Below are positions 45,131 to 53,274 of a DNA stretch of 64,000 nt, one piece after another. The DNA comes from JBDGYW01 sp964580055 (GTDB lineage: Bacteria > Gemmatimonadota > Gemmatimonadetes > Gemmatimonadales > GWC2-71-9): the NCBI GenBank assembly GCA_964580055.1, contig CAZOJI010000003.1, forward strand, positions 62,001-126,000. The letters are read 5' to 3'. The notes under the pieces are model-generated. The model saw only the letters and a list, made by a program, of their open reading frames with translations. It was not told the origin of the DNA and searched no databases. Within the stretch, counting starts at the first letter, position 1. The number at the start of each line of letters is the position of its first letter. A program made the position numbers and the translations under genes.

Positions 45131-45664
45131 TCAAGCCTGAGGTTCAGCAATGGCGCGTTGCTCCCGAAGCGCTTCGAGCACGCCAACCATTTGGTACATC
45201 AATCCGTCGAGTGCGCCCACGAATTCCTGCAGCGGCGACTGCATTAGGCCCGCCAACTGCCCCAACATCTCGTCACGGGATGGCAAGGAGGCAAGCCTCT
45301 TGACATCGCCTCCCGTGACTCGCTGGCCGTCTAACAGACCCGCCTTGACCGTGAAGCTCTCATGTTTCTTGGAAAAGTCAGCGAGTAGCTGCGCGGCCAC
45401 TATTGGGTCTTCACCTGCAAACACCAACGCGGTCGGGCCTTCGAGAACATCCTCCACACCTGTGACCGAAGCTGCTTCGAAAGCACGCAAGGCCAACGTG
45501 TTCTTGACGACGGCGTATTCGACACCAGCGGCGCGAAGCTTCCGTCTGAAATCCGTGATCGACTTCACCGTCACACCAGTGAAGTCGGTTAGGTATATGT
45601 TAGGAGATTCGGTGAGTCTCTCCGTCAACTTGGCTACGATCGTACCCTTCTGTTCGCGGTTCAT
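45131..45664 (-). CDS. rplJ: 50S ribosomal protein L10
   Basis: A 177-residue stalk base protein that anchors L7/L12 dimers. NREQKGTIVAKLTERLTESP, FTGVTVKSITDFRRKLRAAGVEY and VVKNTLALRAFE fit. Its start overlaps the rplA stop by 4 nt, so the usual L10-binding mRNA leader between rplA and rplJ has no room here. Confidence 0.96.
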   Translation of the reverse strand: MNREQKGTIVAKLTERLTESPNIYLTDFTGVTVKSITDFRRKLRAAGVEYAVVKNTLALRAFEAASVTGVEDVLEGPTALVFAGEDPIVAAQLLADFSKKHESFTVKAGLLDGQRVTGGDVKRLASLPSRDEMLGQLAGLMQSPLQEFVGALDGLMYQMVGVLEALREQRAIAEPQA

Positions 45665-46350
45665 CTGTACCCCGCCGTATCGACCCTCACACCGGGTCCC
45701 ATCGTACTGGAAACCGTCACCGATCGAACATAGGTGCCTTTCGCGGCTGCCGGTTTCGCACGGACGACGGACTCCATGAACGCCTTCAAGTTTTCCTGCA
45801 GTTGATCTGGCGTGAACGACACCTTGCCGACTGGCGCGTGCAGATTGCCAGTCTTGTCCACGCGAAACTCTATCTTGCCGCCTTTCACATCGGTCACTGC
45901 GCGTTCCACGTCCATTGTGACCGTTCCGGACTTGGGATTAGGCATCAGGCCACGAGGGCCGAGTATTCTGCCCAATTGCCCGACTTGTGCCATCATGTCC
46001 GGAGTGGCGATGACGACGTCGCACTCCAGCCAGCCGTCTTTGATCTTGTCGACATACTCAGGCCCTACAAAATCGGCGCCGGCCGCTTCGGCCTCCTTGG
46101 CCTTGTCTCCCTGAGCAATCACCAGGACGCGCACTGTCTTTCCGGTACCATGCGGCAGCACGACAGTGCCACGCACTATCTGGTCTGCATGCCTGGGATC
46201 GACTCCAAGATAAACCGACACTTCCACGGTCTCATCGAATTTTGCGAACGACGCCGTTTTTACCGTACCCAACGCTTCGAGCGGCTCGTACGTGCGCATA
46301 CGGTCCACGGTGGCGACTGCCGAACGGTATTTCTTGCCCGTCCTAGCCAT
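45661..46350 (-). CDS. rplA: 50S ribosomal protein L1
   Basis: A 229-residue E-site protein and, in many bacteria, repressor of its own operon. KKYRSAVATVDRMRTYEPLEA, FDETVEVSVYLGVDPRHADQ and LMPNPKSGTVTMDVERAVTDVKGG are diagnostic. It overlaps both neighbours: one base with rplK and 4 nt with rplJ. Confidence 0.97.
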   Translation of the reverse strand: MARTGKKYRSAVATVDRMRTYEPLEALGTVKTASFAKFDETVEVSVYLGVDPRHADQIVRGTVVLPHGTGKTVRVLVIAQGDKAKEAEAAGADFVGPEYVDKIKDGWLECDVVIATPDMMAQVGQLGRILGPRGLMPNPKSGTVTMDVERAVTDVKGGKIEFRVDKTGNLHAPVGKVSFTPDQLQENLKAFMESVVRAKPAAAKGTYVRSVTVSSTMGPGVRVDTAGYR

Positions 46351-46781
46351 TAGCCCTTCACCTCGATACCCATTGACCGTGCCGTGCCCTGGACGACGCT
46401 CATCGCCGCATCGATATCGTTGACGTTGAGGTCGGGCATCTTGACCTCCGCGATCTTGCGCACCTGTTCCAGCGTAACGTTACCCACCTTCTCCCGATTG
46501 GACGTCGGAGAGCCTTTTTCTATTCCAGCCTCCTTGCGAAGCAGAAAAGCCGCCGGGGGCGTCTTCAGGTCAAATGAAAAGCTTCGGTCCGGATGAATGT
46601 AGATTTCCACTGGTACAACCGTCCCGGCCTGGCTCTGAGTCCTAGAGTTGTACTGCTTACAGAAGTCCATGATATTTACGCCGTGCGGACCCAAAGCGGT
46701 TCCAACAGGCGGGGCGGGTGTTGCTTGCCCTGCCACGATCTGCAGCTTGACAAGCGCAATCACTCTTTTCTTGGTAGCCAT
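46350..46781 (-). CDS. rplK: 50S ribosomal protein L11
   Basis: A 143-residue GTPase-centre protein. It shows LQIVAGQATPAPPVGTALGP, NIMDFCKQYNSRT and KTPPAAFLLRKEAGI, then MPDLNVNDIDAAMSVVQGTARSMGIEV. The ATG has AAGGAG upstream. It lies 63 nt after nusG, with a hairpin in between. Confidence 0.97.
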   Translation of the reverse strand: MATKKRVIALVKLQIVAGQATPAPPVGTALGPHGVNIMDFCKQYNSRTQSQAGTVVPVEIYIHPDRSFSFDLKTPPAAFLLRKEAGIEKGSPTSNREKVGNVTLEQVRKIAEVKMPDLNVNDIDAAMSVVQGTARSMGIEVKG

Positions 46782-46795
46782 CTTACTCCTTACTC

Positions 46796-46816
46796 GCCGG
46801 AGGTTTCATCTCCGGC
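46796..46816 (-). promoter_or_regulatory. Hairpin upstream of rplK, candidate L1-binding operator
   Basis: On the minus strand GCCGGA-GATGAAACC-TCCGGC, a stem of at least 6 bp just before the AAGGAG of rplK. L1 autoregulates L11-L1 operons by binding an mRNA mimic of its 23S site, usually in this place. The position fits; the fit to the L1 consensus is my inference. Confidence 0.4.
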
Positions 46817-46844
46817 TCCCACTAGACCCGTGGTTGGGGTGACG

Positions 46845-47387
46845 CTAGTGCGCCTTCAACTGCAAATAGTCAAGCTCCACGGTCGTCGGCCTTCCGAAGA
46901 GACTAACCGCAACCTTGACCTTCCCCTTTTCGGGAACCACTTCTTCAACAGTGCCGCTGAACTCGGAGAACGGGCCCTCACTGATCTCGACGACCTGCCC
47001 TATCATGAAGGGAATGTCCTCTCGTGCTACTTCAACGTCCGCCTCGTCCTCGACTCCCAGCAGCCTGTTGACCTCTTCTTGCCGCAACGGCTGCGGCGTC
47101 CATCCCTGTCCTACGAACTTTATCACACCCTGGATGTTGTTGATCGTATGGAGCGTTGTCTGGTTCATTACCATTTCCACGAGCACATACCCCGGGAACA
47201 CCTTCCGCTCCACGTTCACCTTCTTGCCGTTCTTGATCTCCACGACCTGCTGCGTCGGCACAAGCGCCTGGGATATCAAGCGCTCTTCCTCAGGTTGAGG
47301 ATCGGCGTTGATGTGCCGTTCGATCAAAGACCGGACCTTGTTCTCATGACCGGCCGTCGTTTGAATCGCGAACCACTTACGCTCCAA
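46845..47387 (-). CDS. nusG: Transcription elongation factor NusG
   Basis: A 180-residue factor linking RNA polymerase to ribosomes and Rho. The start chosen is a TTG at 47387 with GGGAG 6 nt upstream, giving MERKWFAIQTTAGHENKV; a longer frame to 47429 overlaps secE and has no site. The NGN domain (RKVFPGYVLVEM) is followed by a C-terminal KOW domain (IGQVVEISEGPFSEFSGTV). Length is standard. Confidence 0.95.
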   Translation of the reverse strand: MERKWFAIQTTAGHENKVRSLIERHINADPQPEEERLISQALVPTQQVVEIKNGKKVNVERKVFPGYVLVEMVMNQTTLHTINNIQGVIKFVGQGWTPQPLRQEEVNRLLGVEDEADVEVAREDIPFMIGQVVEISEGPFSEFSGTVEEVVPEKGKVKVAVSLFGRPTTVELDYLQLKAH

Positions 47388-47397
47388 TGAGAACTCC

Positions 47398-47682
47398 CTA
47401 ACGACCGAAGATCCGGCTGAACAAGTCAATCAGAATCCACTGGAACAGCAGATCCATCAGGCCGATAATCACACCGACTATGAATACTATGACGATTATC
47501 ACCAGCGTCGATTTGCGCAGATCCTCCCATGTCGGCCATGAGACCTTTCTGATTTCGACCCGTACCTCGCGCAAGTACGCAGAAGACTTCTGGGCGAAAG
47601 CGAACAATGGTTGGCGCCAAAAAAGGAGGGCCAAGGCCGCCGACAGTAACACCGCTGCCGCAATCAACAAGCCCAAGTCCAC
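47398..47682 (-). CDS. secE: Preprotein translocase subunit SecE
   Basis: A 94-residue inner-membrane partner of SecY. The start chosen is the GTG at 47682, two bases after the rpmG stop, with GGAG upstream. The conserved amphipathic helix and signature (YLREVRVEIRKVSWPTWEDLRKSTLVIIV) precede the essential C-terminal membrane helix. An additional N-terminal hydrophobic helix (LGLLIAAAVLLSAALALLFW) gives two membrane segments; most bacteria have one and E. coli three. Confidence 0.93.
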   Translation of the reverse strand: MDLGLLIAAAVLLSAALALLFWRQPLFAFAQKSSAYLREVRVEIRKVSWPTWEDLRKSTLVIIVIVFIVGVIIGLMDLLFQWILIDLFSRIFGR

Positions 47683-47684
47683 GG

Positions 47685-47837
47685 TTACTTCGTCTCCTTG
47701 TGAAGCTTGTGAGCGCCGCATCGAGGGCAGTACTTCCGCCACTCGACCCGCTGCGGGTGCTTGCGTCTATTCTTGTTGGTGTGGTAGTTCCGACTCTTGC
47801 AGTCGGTACACTCCATGATGACTCTGTCTCGCGGCAT
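47685..47837 (-). CDS. rpmG: 50S ribosomal protein L33, zinc-binding form
   Basis: A 50-residue protein read on the minus strand from the ATG at 47837. It begins MPRDRVIMECTDCKSRNYHT and continues KNRRKHPQRVEWRKYCPRCG. Two CxxC pairs (ECTDCKS and YCPRCGAH) mark the zinc-binding form. Upstream of secE is the usual place for rpmG. It begins 45 nt after the tuf copy 2 stop. Confidence 0.95.
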   Translation of the reverse strand: MPRDRVIMECTDCKSRNYHTNKNRRKHPQRVEWRKYCPRCGAHKLHKETK

Positions 47838-47882
47838 CTAGATCCTCACGTGTCTTCGCCGACAGACGGCCTCCCGGCCACC

Positions 47883-48090
47883 CTACTCGATGATATTGGT
47901 TACGACGCCGGCGCCGACGGTGCGTCCGCCCTCGCGANNNNNNNNNNNNNNNNNNNNNNNNNNNNNNNNNNNNNNNNNNNNNNNNNNNNNNNNNNNNNNN
48001 NNNNNNNNNNNNNNNNNNNNNNNNNNNNNNNNNNNNNATCGTACCTACGTTCACATGCGGCTTCGTACGCTCAAACTTTTCCTTAGCCAT
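47883..48090 (-). CDS. tuf: Elongation factor Tu, copy 2, interrupted by an assembly gap
   Basis: The first 53 nt (48038-48090, encoding MAKEKFERTKPHVNVGT) and the last 55 nt (47883-47937, through the TAG) are identical to the matching ends of copy 1 at 31103-32296. Between them are exactly 100 N. If the copies are equal in length, about 1,086 nt are missing. The gene is almost certainly intact in the organism. It follows tRNA-Thr(GGT), the place of tufB in E. coli. Confidence 0.9.
47938..48037. other. Assembly gap (100 N)
   Basis: Exactly 100 N, the conventional size for a gap of unknown length, placed inside tuf copy 2. All coordinates beyond it are therefore nominal. Confidence 0.99.
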
Positions 48091-48162
48091 GGCGCGGTTT
48101 CCTGGTGATTTTATTGAGCCGTTCCTATCATTGCCGACCTCACTAACCCCCTCACCACCACA

Positions 48163-48235
<73 letters not shown>

Positions 48236-48242
48236 AACTCTA

Positions 48243-48316
48243 AGCGGGCGACGGGACTCGAACCCGCGACCCTCAGCTTGGAAGGCTGATGCTCTACCAG
48301 TCTGAGCTACACCCGC
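48243..48316 (-). tRNA. tRNA-Gly, anticodon TCC
   Basis: Minus-strand cloverleaf: acceptor GCGGGTG/CGCCCGC (with one G-T type wobble), D arm GCTCAGACTGGTAGAGC, anticodon stem TCAGC with loop CTTCCAA, T arm GCGGGTTCGAGTCCCGT. It reads GGA/GGG. No CCA is encoded. Confidence 0.95.
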
Positions 48317-48427
48317 GAACTCCACTGCCAACCATCGGCATTCACCGGCGCCTCGCCGACTCAGCTCATCTCACGCCTCAAAAACGTGTCCTTCGGCCGC
48401 CAGCCGCTCGAAGCCGTCAATATCAAA

Positions 48428-48510
48428 TGGTGGGGGTAGGATTCGAACCTACGTAGGCATTCGCCGGCAGATTTACAGTCTGCTCCCTTTAGCCACTCGG
48501 GCACCCCACC
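48428..48510 (-). tRNA. tRNA-Tyr, anticodon GTA
   Basis: An 83-nt minus-strand tRNA with acceptor GGTGGGG, anticodon stem GCAGA with loop CTGTAAA, a long variable arm as expected for bacterial tRNA-Tyr, and T arm AGGTTCGAATCCT. No CCA is encoded. Confidence 0.95.
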
Positions 48511-48606
48511 GTGCCCAAGGCCGCCCCAATCACTAGGCCACCCTGCACTGAAGTCGGGGTGGATATCTCGTGAGGAACGGCTATCGCTCCAGATTTAATG
48601 ATCTGA

Positions 48607-48682
48607 TGGAGCTGACGAAGGGACTCGAACCCCCAACCTGCTGATTACAAATCAGCTGCTCTACCAATTGAGCTACGTCAGC
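48607..48682 (-). tRNA. tRNA-Thr, anticodon TGT
   Basis: Minus-strand cloverleaf: acceptor GCTGACG, D arm GCTCAATTGGTAGAGC, anticodon stem GCTGA with loop TTTGTAA, T arm GGGTTCGAGTCCC. It reads ACA/ACG. Unlike the other three, CCA follows the discriminator base (48607-48609). First in the tRNA array. Confidence 0.95.
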
Positions 48683-48708
48683 GCCAGGCCAAACTTCCCG
48701 AGTCTGGT

Positions 48709-48737
48709 ACGATAACCAGGGCATTCCGGTGAGTCAA
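48709..48737 (-). promoter_or_regulatory. Promoter for the tRNA-tuf operon
   Basis: Minus strand TTGACT (5 of 6), 17-nt spacer, TATCGT (4 of 6), ending about 27 nt before tRNA-Thr(TGT). Best-matched promoter in the window; it should drive the tRNA array, tuf, rpmG, secE, nusG and probably the L11 and rpoBC genes. Confidence 0.6.
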
Positions 48738-48774
48738 CTGTAGATTTCACTGCAACTTGCGAAGCGTTCGCGAG

Positions 48775-50214
48775 CTATCGCGTAACCAATCGCCAGCGAG
48801 GCCCCTGGGGAGTATCCTCGATCTCTATTCCCTTTTCCGCCAGCCTAGCTCGGATTTCGTCTGCCGTCGAGAAATTCTTGCTTTTGCGAGCCGACTCACG
48901 GACCGCCAGGAGTTCGTTCACCCAGGCCTCGAGATCTGAATCGAACGCGGCCGCTGTCGGTAAGAGATCCAGAACTCCCATTTGGCGGTCGAACGCTTCG
49001 AGTGCGCACGCTGCGTCATCAGGAGTCCAACTGCCCTCGTCGAGTTCGCGGTTGCCCGAACGGGTGAAGCTGAAAACTGCCGCGAGCGCTCTCGGGGCGT
49101 TCAGATCGTCGTTGAGCGCAGACCTTACGTTCTCCTCCAGTTCTGTCACAATCGGCGGGACCGAGTTTGAATCACTTCTGCCCCCCGGCGCAGACTCGCA
49201 CAGTCGATCTCGAAACTCACCTAACCTTCTTACGCCCTCCGATGCCGATTCGAGCGCCTCGTCACCAAACTTCAGCTGCTGACGGTAGTGGGTCGAGAAG
49301 TACAGCGCCCTCACCGCCGCAGCATCCACTCCTTCCTGCCTGAGGTCACGTGCGGTCAGCGTGTTTCCGTACCGCTTCGACATCTTCGTGCCACCGATGG
49401 TGAGGAATTCCCCATGCAACCAGTACCGCGCGAACGGCTCGCCGGTCGCTGCTTCCGATTGCGCGATCTCGTTCTCGTGATGAGGAAAAACCAGGTCTAC
49501 ACCACCTGCGTGAATGTCCAACGTCTTGACGTCGTACCGGGCCTCCAATTCACTGAGTGCGATTGCGGAGCATTCCAGGTGCCAACCCGGCCGCCCCCGC
49601 CCAAACGGCGCATCCCATACGGCTCCAACAGCTGCGTCCTGTTCGCTCCCAGCCTTCCAAAGCGCGAAATCGCGAGCATCGTCCTTCGAGTAATCGTCGC
49701 TTGCAACGCGAGCACCGGCTTTCAGCTCTTGCTTCTGGAGTCGGGACAGTCTCCCGTAAGCTTCGAACTTATCGACAGCGTAATACACGGATCCGTCGTC
49801 TCCTCGGTACGCAAGCCCTCGTTCCAGGAGCTGCTCCACCAGGCCGATCATCGCCTCCACGCTGGCTGTGGCTCGAGGGTAGACGGATGCCGGTTGGATC
49901 CGCAGGTATTCACAATCTTCGTGGAAAGCACGTATGTACTCTGCGGTATGCTCGTGCAGCGTGACGCCAGCCTGCGCCGCAGCTTTGATGGTGCGATCGT
50001 CGACGTCCGTGAGGTTCATGATCTGAAACACCTCGTAACCCAGCGACTCCAAGTATCTGCGTAACAAGTCCTCGAACAAGAAGGTCCTGAAATTGCCAAT
50101 GTGAGCGTAGCTGTATACCGTGGGTCCACAGGTATACATCGTCACGCGTCCGGGATGCACTGGCTCGAATAACTCAATCTGGCGAGAGAGCGTGTTGTAG
50201 AGCCTCAGGCCCAT
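48775..50214 (-). CDS. cysS: Cysteinyl-tRNA synthetase
   Basis: A 479-residue class I synthetase. The zinc site and HIGH motif appear in TMYTCGPTVYSYAHIGNFRTF, the other zinc ligands in WHLECSA and FPHHENEIAQSE, and KMSKS as TKMSKRYGNT. The C-terminal helical domain ends with the usual KNFSTADEIRARLAEKGIEIEDTPQG. It has its own promoter candidate and lies upstream of the tRNA operon in the same direction. Confidence 0.97.
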   Translation of the reverse strand: MGLRLYNTLSRQIELFEPVHPGRVTMYTCGPTVYSYAHIGNFRTFLFEDLLRRYLESLGYEVFQIMNLTDVDDRTIKAAAQAGVTLHEHTAEYIRAFHEDCEYLRIQPASVYPRATASVEAMIGLVEQLLERGLAYRGDDGSVYYAVDKFEAYGRLSRLQKQELKAGARVASDDYSKDDARDFALWKAGSEQDAAVGAVWDAPFGRGRPGWHLECSAIALSELEARYDVKTLDIHAGGVDLVFPHHENEIAQSEAATGEPFARYWLHGEFLTIGGTKMSKRYGNTLTARDLRQEGVDAAAVRALYFSTHYRQQLKFGDEALESASEGVRRLGEFRDRLCESAPGGRSDSNSVPPIVTELEENVRSALNDDLNAPRALAAVFSFTRSGNRELDEGSWTPDDAACALEAFDRQMGVLDLLPTAAAFDSDLEAWVNELLAVRESARKSKNFSTADEIRARLAEKGIEIEDTPQGPRWRLVTR

Positions 50215-50258
50215 CTTCTGATATCCCCTTTTTGCTCGCTACCGGGCAACCAGCCAGG

Positions 50259-50287
50259 AACCTATGAGGGTTTGAACGGGGCGTCAA
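50259..50287 (-). promoter_or_regulatory. Promoter candidate for cysS
   Basis: Minus strand TTGACG, 17-nt spacer, TAGGTT, within the 113-nt gap after the ABC ATPase gene; predicted leader about 38 nt. Same form as the purA site. Confidence 0.5.
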
Positions 50288-50327
50288 CGATCCCGGCCAC
50301 AGCTGAACAACCGCGAAAACGGGTGCC

Positions 50328-51251
50328 TCAAACTGCATCCCCCGATTCGGCCGCCACGTCGATCAGGATGTCCTCCAGCGCACGGTATCGCACGCGTGAT
50401 GCAGACACGGGGATTCTTTCAGACCTGCACGCTGCGATAGCCTGCTCGACCGTGACTCCGCGAGTCAATGGAATCGCGACCCCTTCCTCAGTCATCATCG
50501 CACCCGGAAACCGGTCCAACAGCCGGTCTCGGATTCGCGCTCCCGAACCGGAAATTGATAATTCCGCTACCCGTTCGCTCGCGAGTCGCGCTACGTTCAC
50601 GTCAGCAACCAGCTTACCTTCCCACAGAATCAGCACCCGTGTGGCTAACCGCTCCAGAGCCGAAAGATCGTGGGAGGCAATCAACACCATTCTCCCCATC
50701 GTCGCCAGTTTGGCGATCGTTCTCCTCAGTTGGCGGGCCACTATCGGGTCAATACCGCTGAGAGCCTCGTCGAGAACCAGCACGGTTGAACCGGCGATCG
50801 CCGCGGTTGCAAGCGCCAACTGCTGCACCATGCCGCGTGAATACTGAGATATGCGGCGCCCTACGAAATCTCCAAGGCAAGAGACCTCGAGCGCCCATTG
50901 CAACAGAGCAGTCCGTTCACGCGGATGAGACGATCTGTGGGCGGCCAGGTATTTGAGCCACTCCACACCAGAGAGATCGCCCGGCAGTAGGGGCGGATCA
51001 CCGACGTATCCCACCGCCCTGCGTGCCTTCCGCGTGCCAACCCGCAAACCGGCTACATAAGCCTCTCCCGAGGTCGGCCTTGTCTCACCGGCAATCAACC
51101 GAAGCAACGTGGTCTTCCCTGCTCCATTCGGTCCGATAACGCCTACGACTTCTCCGCTCTGACACTCGAAAGAGCACTCATGCAGCGCAACTCGGCGGCG
51201 GCCTCGCGACCCGTACTGCTTGCGCGCGCGGTCCAGTATCAGTGTCGTCAC
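50328..51251 (-). CDS. ABC transporter ATP-binding protein
   Basis: A 307-residue ATPase. Walker A is GPNGAGKTT, the Q-loop region YVGDPPLLPG, the signature motif SQYSRGMVQQ (QLAL), Walker B STVLVLDEALSGID and the switch histidine in IASHDLS. The last 90 residues resemble the C-terminal part of CcmA/YhaQ-type exporters. It overlaps the partner permease gene by 4 nt, so the pair forms a simple ABC-2 type exporter. The substrate cannot be told; exporters of this form carry lipids, peptides, drugs or sodium. Confidence 0.9.
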   Translation of the reverse strand: MTTLILDRARKQYGSRGRRRVALHECSFECQSGEVVGVIGPNGAGKTTLLRLIAGETRPTSGEAYVAGLRVGTRKARRAVGYVGDPPLLPGDLSGVEWLKYLAAHRSSHPRERTALLQWALEVSCLGDFVGRRISQYSRGMVQQLALATAAIAGSTVLVLDEALSGIDPIVARQLRRTIAKLATMGRMVLIASHDLSALERLATRVLILWEGKLVADVNVARLASERVAELSISGSGARIRDRLLDRFPGAMMTEEGVAIPLTRGVTVEQAIAACRSERIPVSASRVRYRALEDILIDVAAESGDAV

Positions 51252-51967
51252 AGGTCCTCTGCCGAGCGCCGCATCGTCTTCTCATCTGGCCTGATGAGCC
51301 AACCTGCAGCCAATACGCCGCCGCCGACCCATCCCATCAGCACCAACAAGTCAACCACGCCGTGTGCCGCAACGAGATTTGCAGCCATCGCGGGAGTTGG
51401 GAAGATCCTGGATGATGTGTGAAGGATTGCAGCGAGGAACGATCGGTCTACGAGAGCTGGCTCAATGCCGAAATGACCAATGCTACCTAACAAAACGATG
51501 AAGATCCCAGCCAATGAAGCGGCGGATCCACCAAGCGCAGGTGCGATAGCAAGCACCAGCGCCGCGATTGAGGTCGAGTACACCGTTACCGCCAACAATG
51601 TGGCAAACGAGTCCGCAGAGCCGCCGGCCCGCAAGCACAATGCAGCCACATTGACCGCAGGCAACAGTAGCACCAGAGTACCGGCGAGACGCCCGTATGG
51701 TATCAACCACCACTGCGCTGCGACATGGCGAGAGGCGGCAAGCGCGGGTCCAGGCGCAAGTGCCCTCGAACCAGCAACTGCCGCCAGCCAACCTGCAACA
51801 ATGAAAATCGTTCCACTCATATGGTCGGTTCGCGGCATTGGACCCTGATCCTGGACCGAAGAAACGAGCACCGTCGCGAGCGCCAGCACGGCGACGAGTC
51901 TGACAGCTCGGTGCCGCAGCACCAAAAGAGCGCCCATCACTATCTCGGCCTTGACAGCCAACAGCAT
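51248..51967 (-). CDS. Membrane partner (permease) of the ABC ATPase
   Basis: A 239-residue, very hydrophobic protein with about six membrane segments (for example LVAVLALATVLVSSV, IFIVAGWLAAVAGS, LAGTLVLLLPAVNVAALCL, ASLAGIFIVLLGSIG, VVDLLVLMGWVGGGVLAAGW). It has no recognisable family motif but its 4-nt overlap with the ATPase gene identifies its role. Start: ATG at 51967 or 51979; the latter overlaps the stop of a small Cys-rich frame (ATGA). Confidence 0.75.
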   Translation of the reverse strand: MLLAVKAEIVMGALLVLRHRAVRLVAVLALATVLVSSVQDQGPMPRTDHMSGTIFIVAGWLAAVAGSRALAPGPALAASRHVAAQWWLIPYGRLAGTLVLLLPAVNVAALCLRAGGSADSFATLLAVTVYSTSIAALVLAIAPALGGSAASLAGIFIVLLGSIGHFGIEPALVDRSFLAAILHTSSRIFPTPAMAANLVAAHGVVDLLVLMGWVGGGVLAAGWLIRPDEKTMRRSAEDL

Positions 51968-51979
51968 GGACACTCTCAT

Positions 51980-52314
51980 CCAGAACGTCCGACAACCGAA
52001 CCGAAATGTCGACACTCAGGACTGATTGTCCTACAGGCGCCGAATGCTCCTGAGACGACATCACGACAATGAGCTATGCACCAGCGGGACGTGAATCCCC
52101 ATAAGACGATGCAGCTTCGGCTCATAGCCAATACCTCCCGTTTGAGAACTGCGCAACATTCCGCTCTCCAATCGCAGCCGAGCGCTCGCTTGGTCAGGTC
52201 GTGACGGAGTCTAGTAGGGAAGCGCCACGGACGTGTCACCGTTAGAACGCAGTGAGGCGCAAATTCACGCGCTGCCGGTACTGTCGATCCGGTAAGGCAG
52301 AAGCTTCAACACAG
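51980..52314. other. Intergenic region upstream of the ABC permease gene
   Basis: About 335 nt between the permease start and the pspA terminator. It must hold the promoter for the ABC pair but I see no convincing -35/-10. One minus-strand frame, 51976-52125 (49 codons, ATG after GGGAGG), encodes a Cys-rich sequence beginning MSRSCIVLWGFTSRWCIAHC and ends in ATGA overlap with the possible permease start at 51979. Composition is odd and no family fits, so it is not called as a gene. Confidence 0.4.
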
Positions 52315-52342
52315 AAAAACGGCGCCTTTTATGGAGGCGCCG
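52315..52342 (-). terminator. Rho-independent terminator after pspA
   Basis: On the minus strand CGGCGCCT, loop CCATAAA region, AGGCGCCG, then TTTTT. The stem is 7-8 bp and perfect. It ends the transcript of the PspB-like array and pspA 25 nt past the pspA stop. Confidence 0.85.
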
Positions 52343-52367
52343 CTAACTTTGCGAGTTGGGCCGACCG

Positions 52368-53177
52368 TCAGTCGCCAGCCGGTCGGTCTGCTCCCGCTTC
52401 GTGATCCATTTCCTCGTCCGGGGTTTCGTCCACTACCTCGGCGTCATCCACATCGTCCGATTCGCCGGCGCTGATTCGTCGTGGTTCTGCCGAGTCGCCG
52501 GCCGATAGCAGCCCCATCTTTCTTTTCAACTCGAGCAGCTGTTGGTCGGAACTACCATGATACTCGAGAGCCTCAAACTCTTGTTGCAGGTGGTCACCGG
52601 ACAGGTCCTCCGAGAGCTCGGCGGCTGCAAGTGCCTTTCGTTCGGTCTCTTCGATACGCTCGGTCATCCTCTCGAAGTTCTCGAAGGCGCTCTTGTTGGA
52701 CATTGAACTCATGGTTTCCTGAATGCGCCCCTGGGCTTCAGCTCTCTTTTGGCGCGCGATCAGAATGTTCCGCTTCCGTTTGGCCTCTTCGATCTTGTCA
52801 TTCAGCTGGCGCAGCGCATTCTTGAGCTGTTCTGTCTCAGCCTTTTGCCGCATCCACGTCTCTTGCATCGTCTGCACGTTCTGCAAGTGCTCGCCGTGCC
52901 GCATCAAGGCCTGCTTGGCCAAATCATCCCGACCTTCCTGAACGGCGAGCATTGCACGCTGCTCCCATTCTTCTGCTTGCTTCTTCTCCTTCTCCACCTG
53001 CTGCTGCAGCTTCCTCGCGTCTGCAATCGCACCTGCGACCTCTTGTTTGGCCTTCCCAAGCTGAGACCGCATATCATCGATCGACTGGTTGAGAACTTTC
53101 TCCGGGTTCTCAGCCCGAGAAATCAGGTCGTTGATGTTCGATTTCAGCAGCGTCGAAATGCGCTGGAAGATTCCCAT
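52368..53177 (-). CDS. pspA: PspA / IM30 (Vipp1) family envelope stress protein
   Basis: A 269-residue, almost wholly helical protein that builds ESCRT-III-like scaffolds on damaged inner membrane. The N-terminal amphipathic helix and signature (MGIFQRISTLLKSNINDLIS, then AENPEKVLNQSIDDMRSQL) and the long coiled coil (residues about 25-190) are diagnostic. After the usual end near residue 220 comes an acidic tail of about 40 residues (DDVDDAEVVDETPDEEMDHE). The ATG has AGGGAGGTG upstream. It is the last gene after five small anchor-like proteins and before a strong terminator. No PspF or other PspC-type gene is adjacent. Confidence 0.93.
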   Translation of the reverse strand: MGIFQRISTLLKSNINDLISRAENPEKVLNQSIDDMRSQLGKAKQEVAGAIADARKLQQQVEKEKKQAEEWEQRAMLAVQEGRDDLAKQALMRHGEHLQNVQTMQETWMRQKAETEQLKNALRQLNDKIEEAKRKRNILIARQKRAEAQGRIQETMSSMSNKSAFENFERMTERIEETERKALAAAELSEDLSGDHLQQEFEALEYHGSSDQQLLELKRKMGLLSAGDSAEPRRISAGESDDVDDAEVVDETPDEEMDHEAGADRPAGD

Positions 53178-53274
53178 AACAGCGTAACACCTCCCTATTG
53201 GGCCCTTGCGTCATTGCACACCAAAGAGTCAGGAGTTGTCTGTAACGTACCAGGCAACCCCAAAACAAACACGA

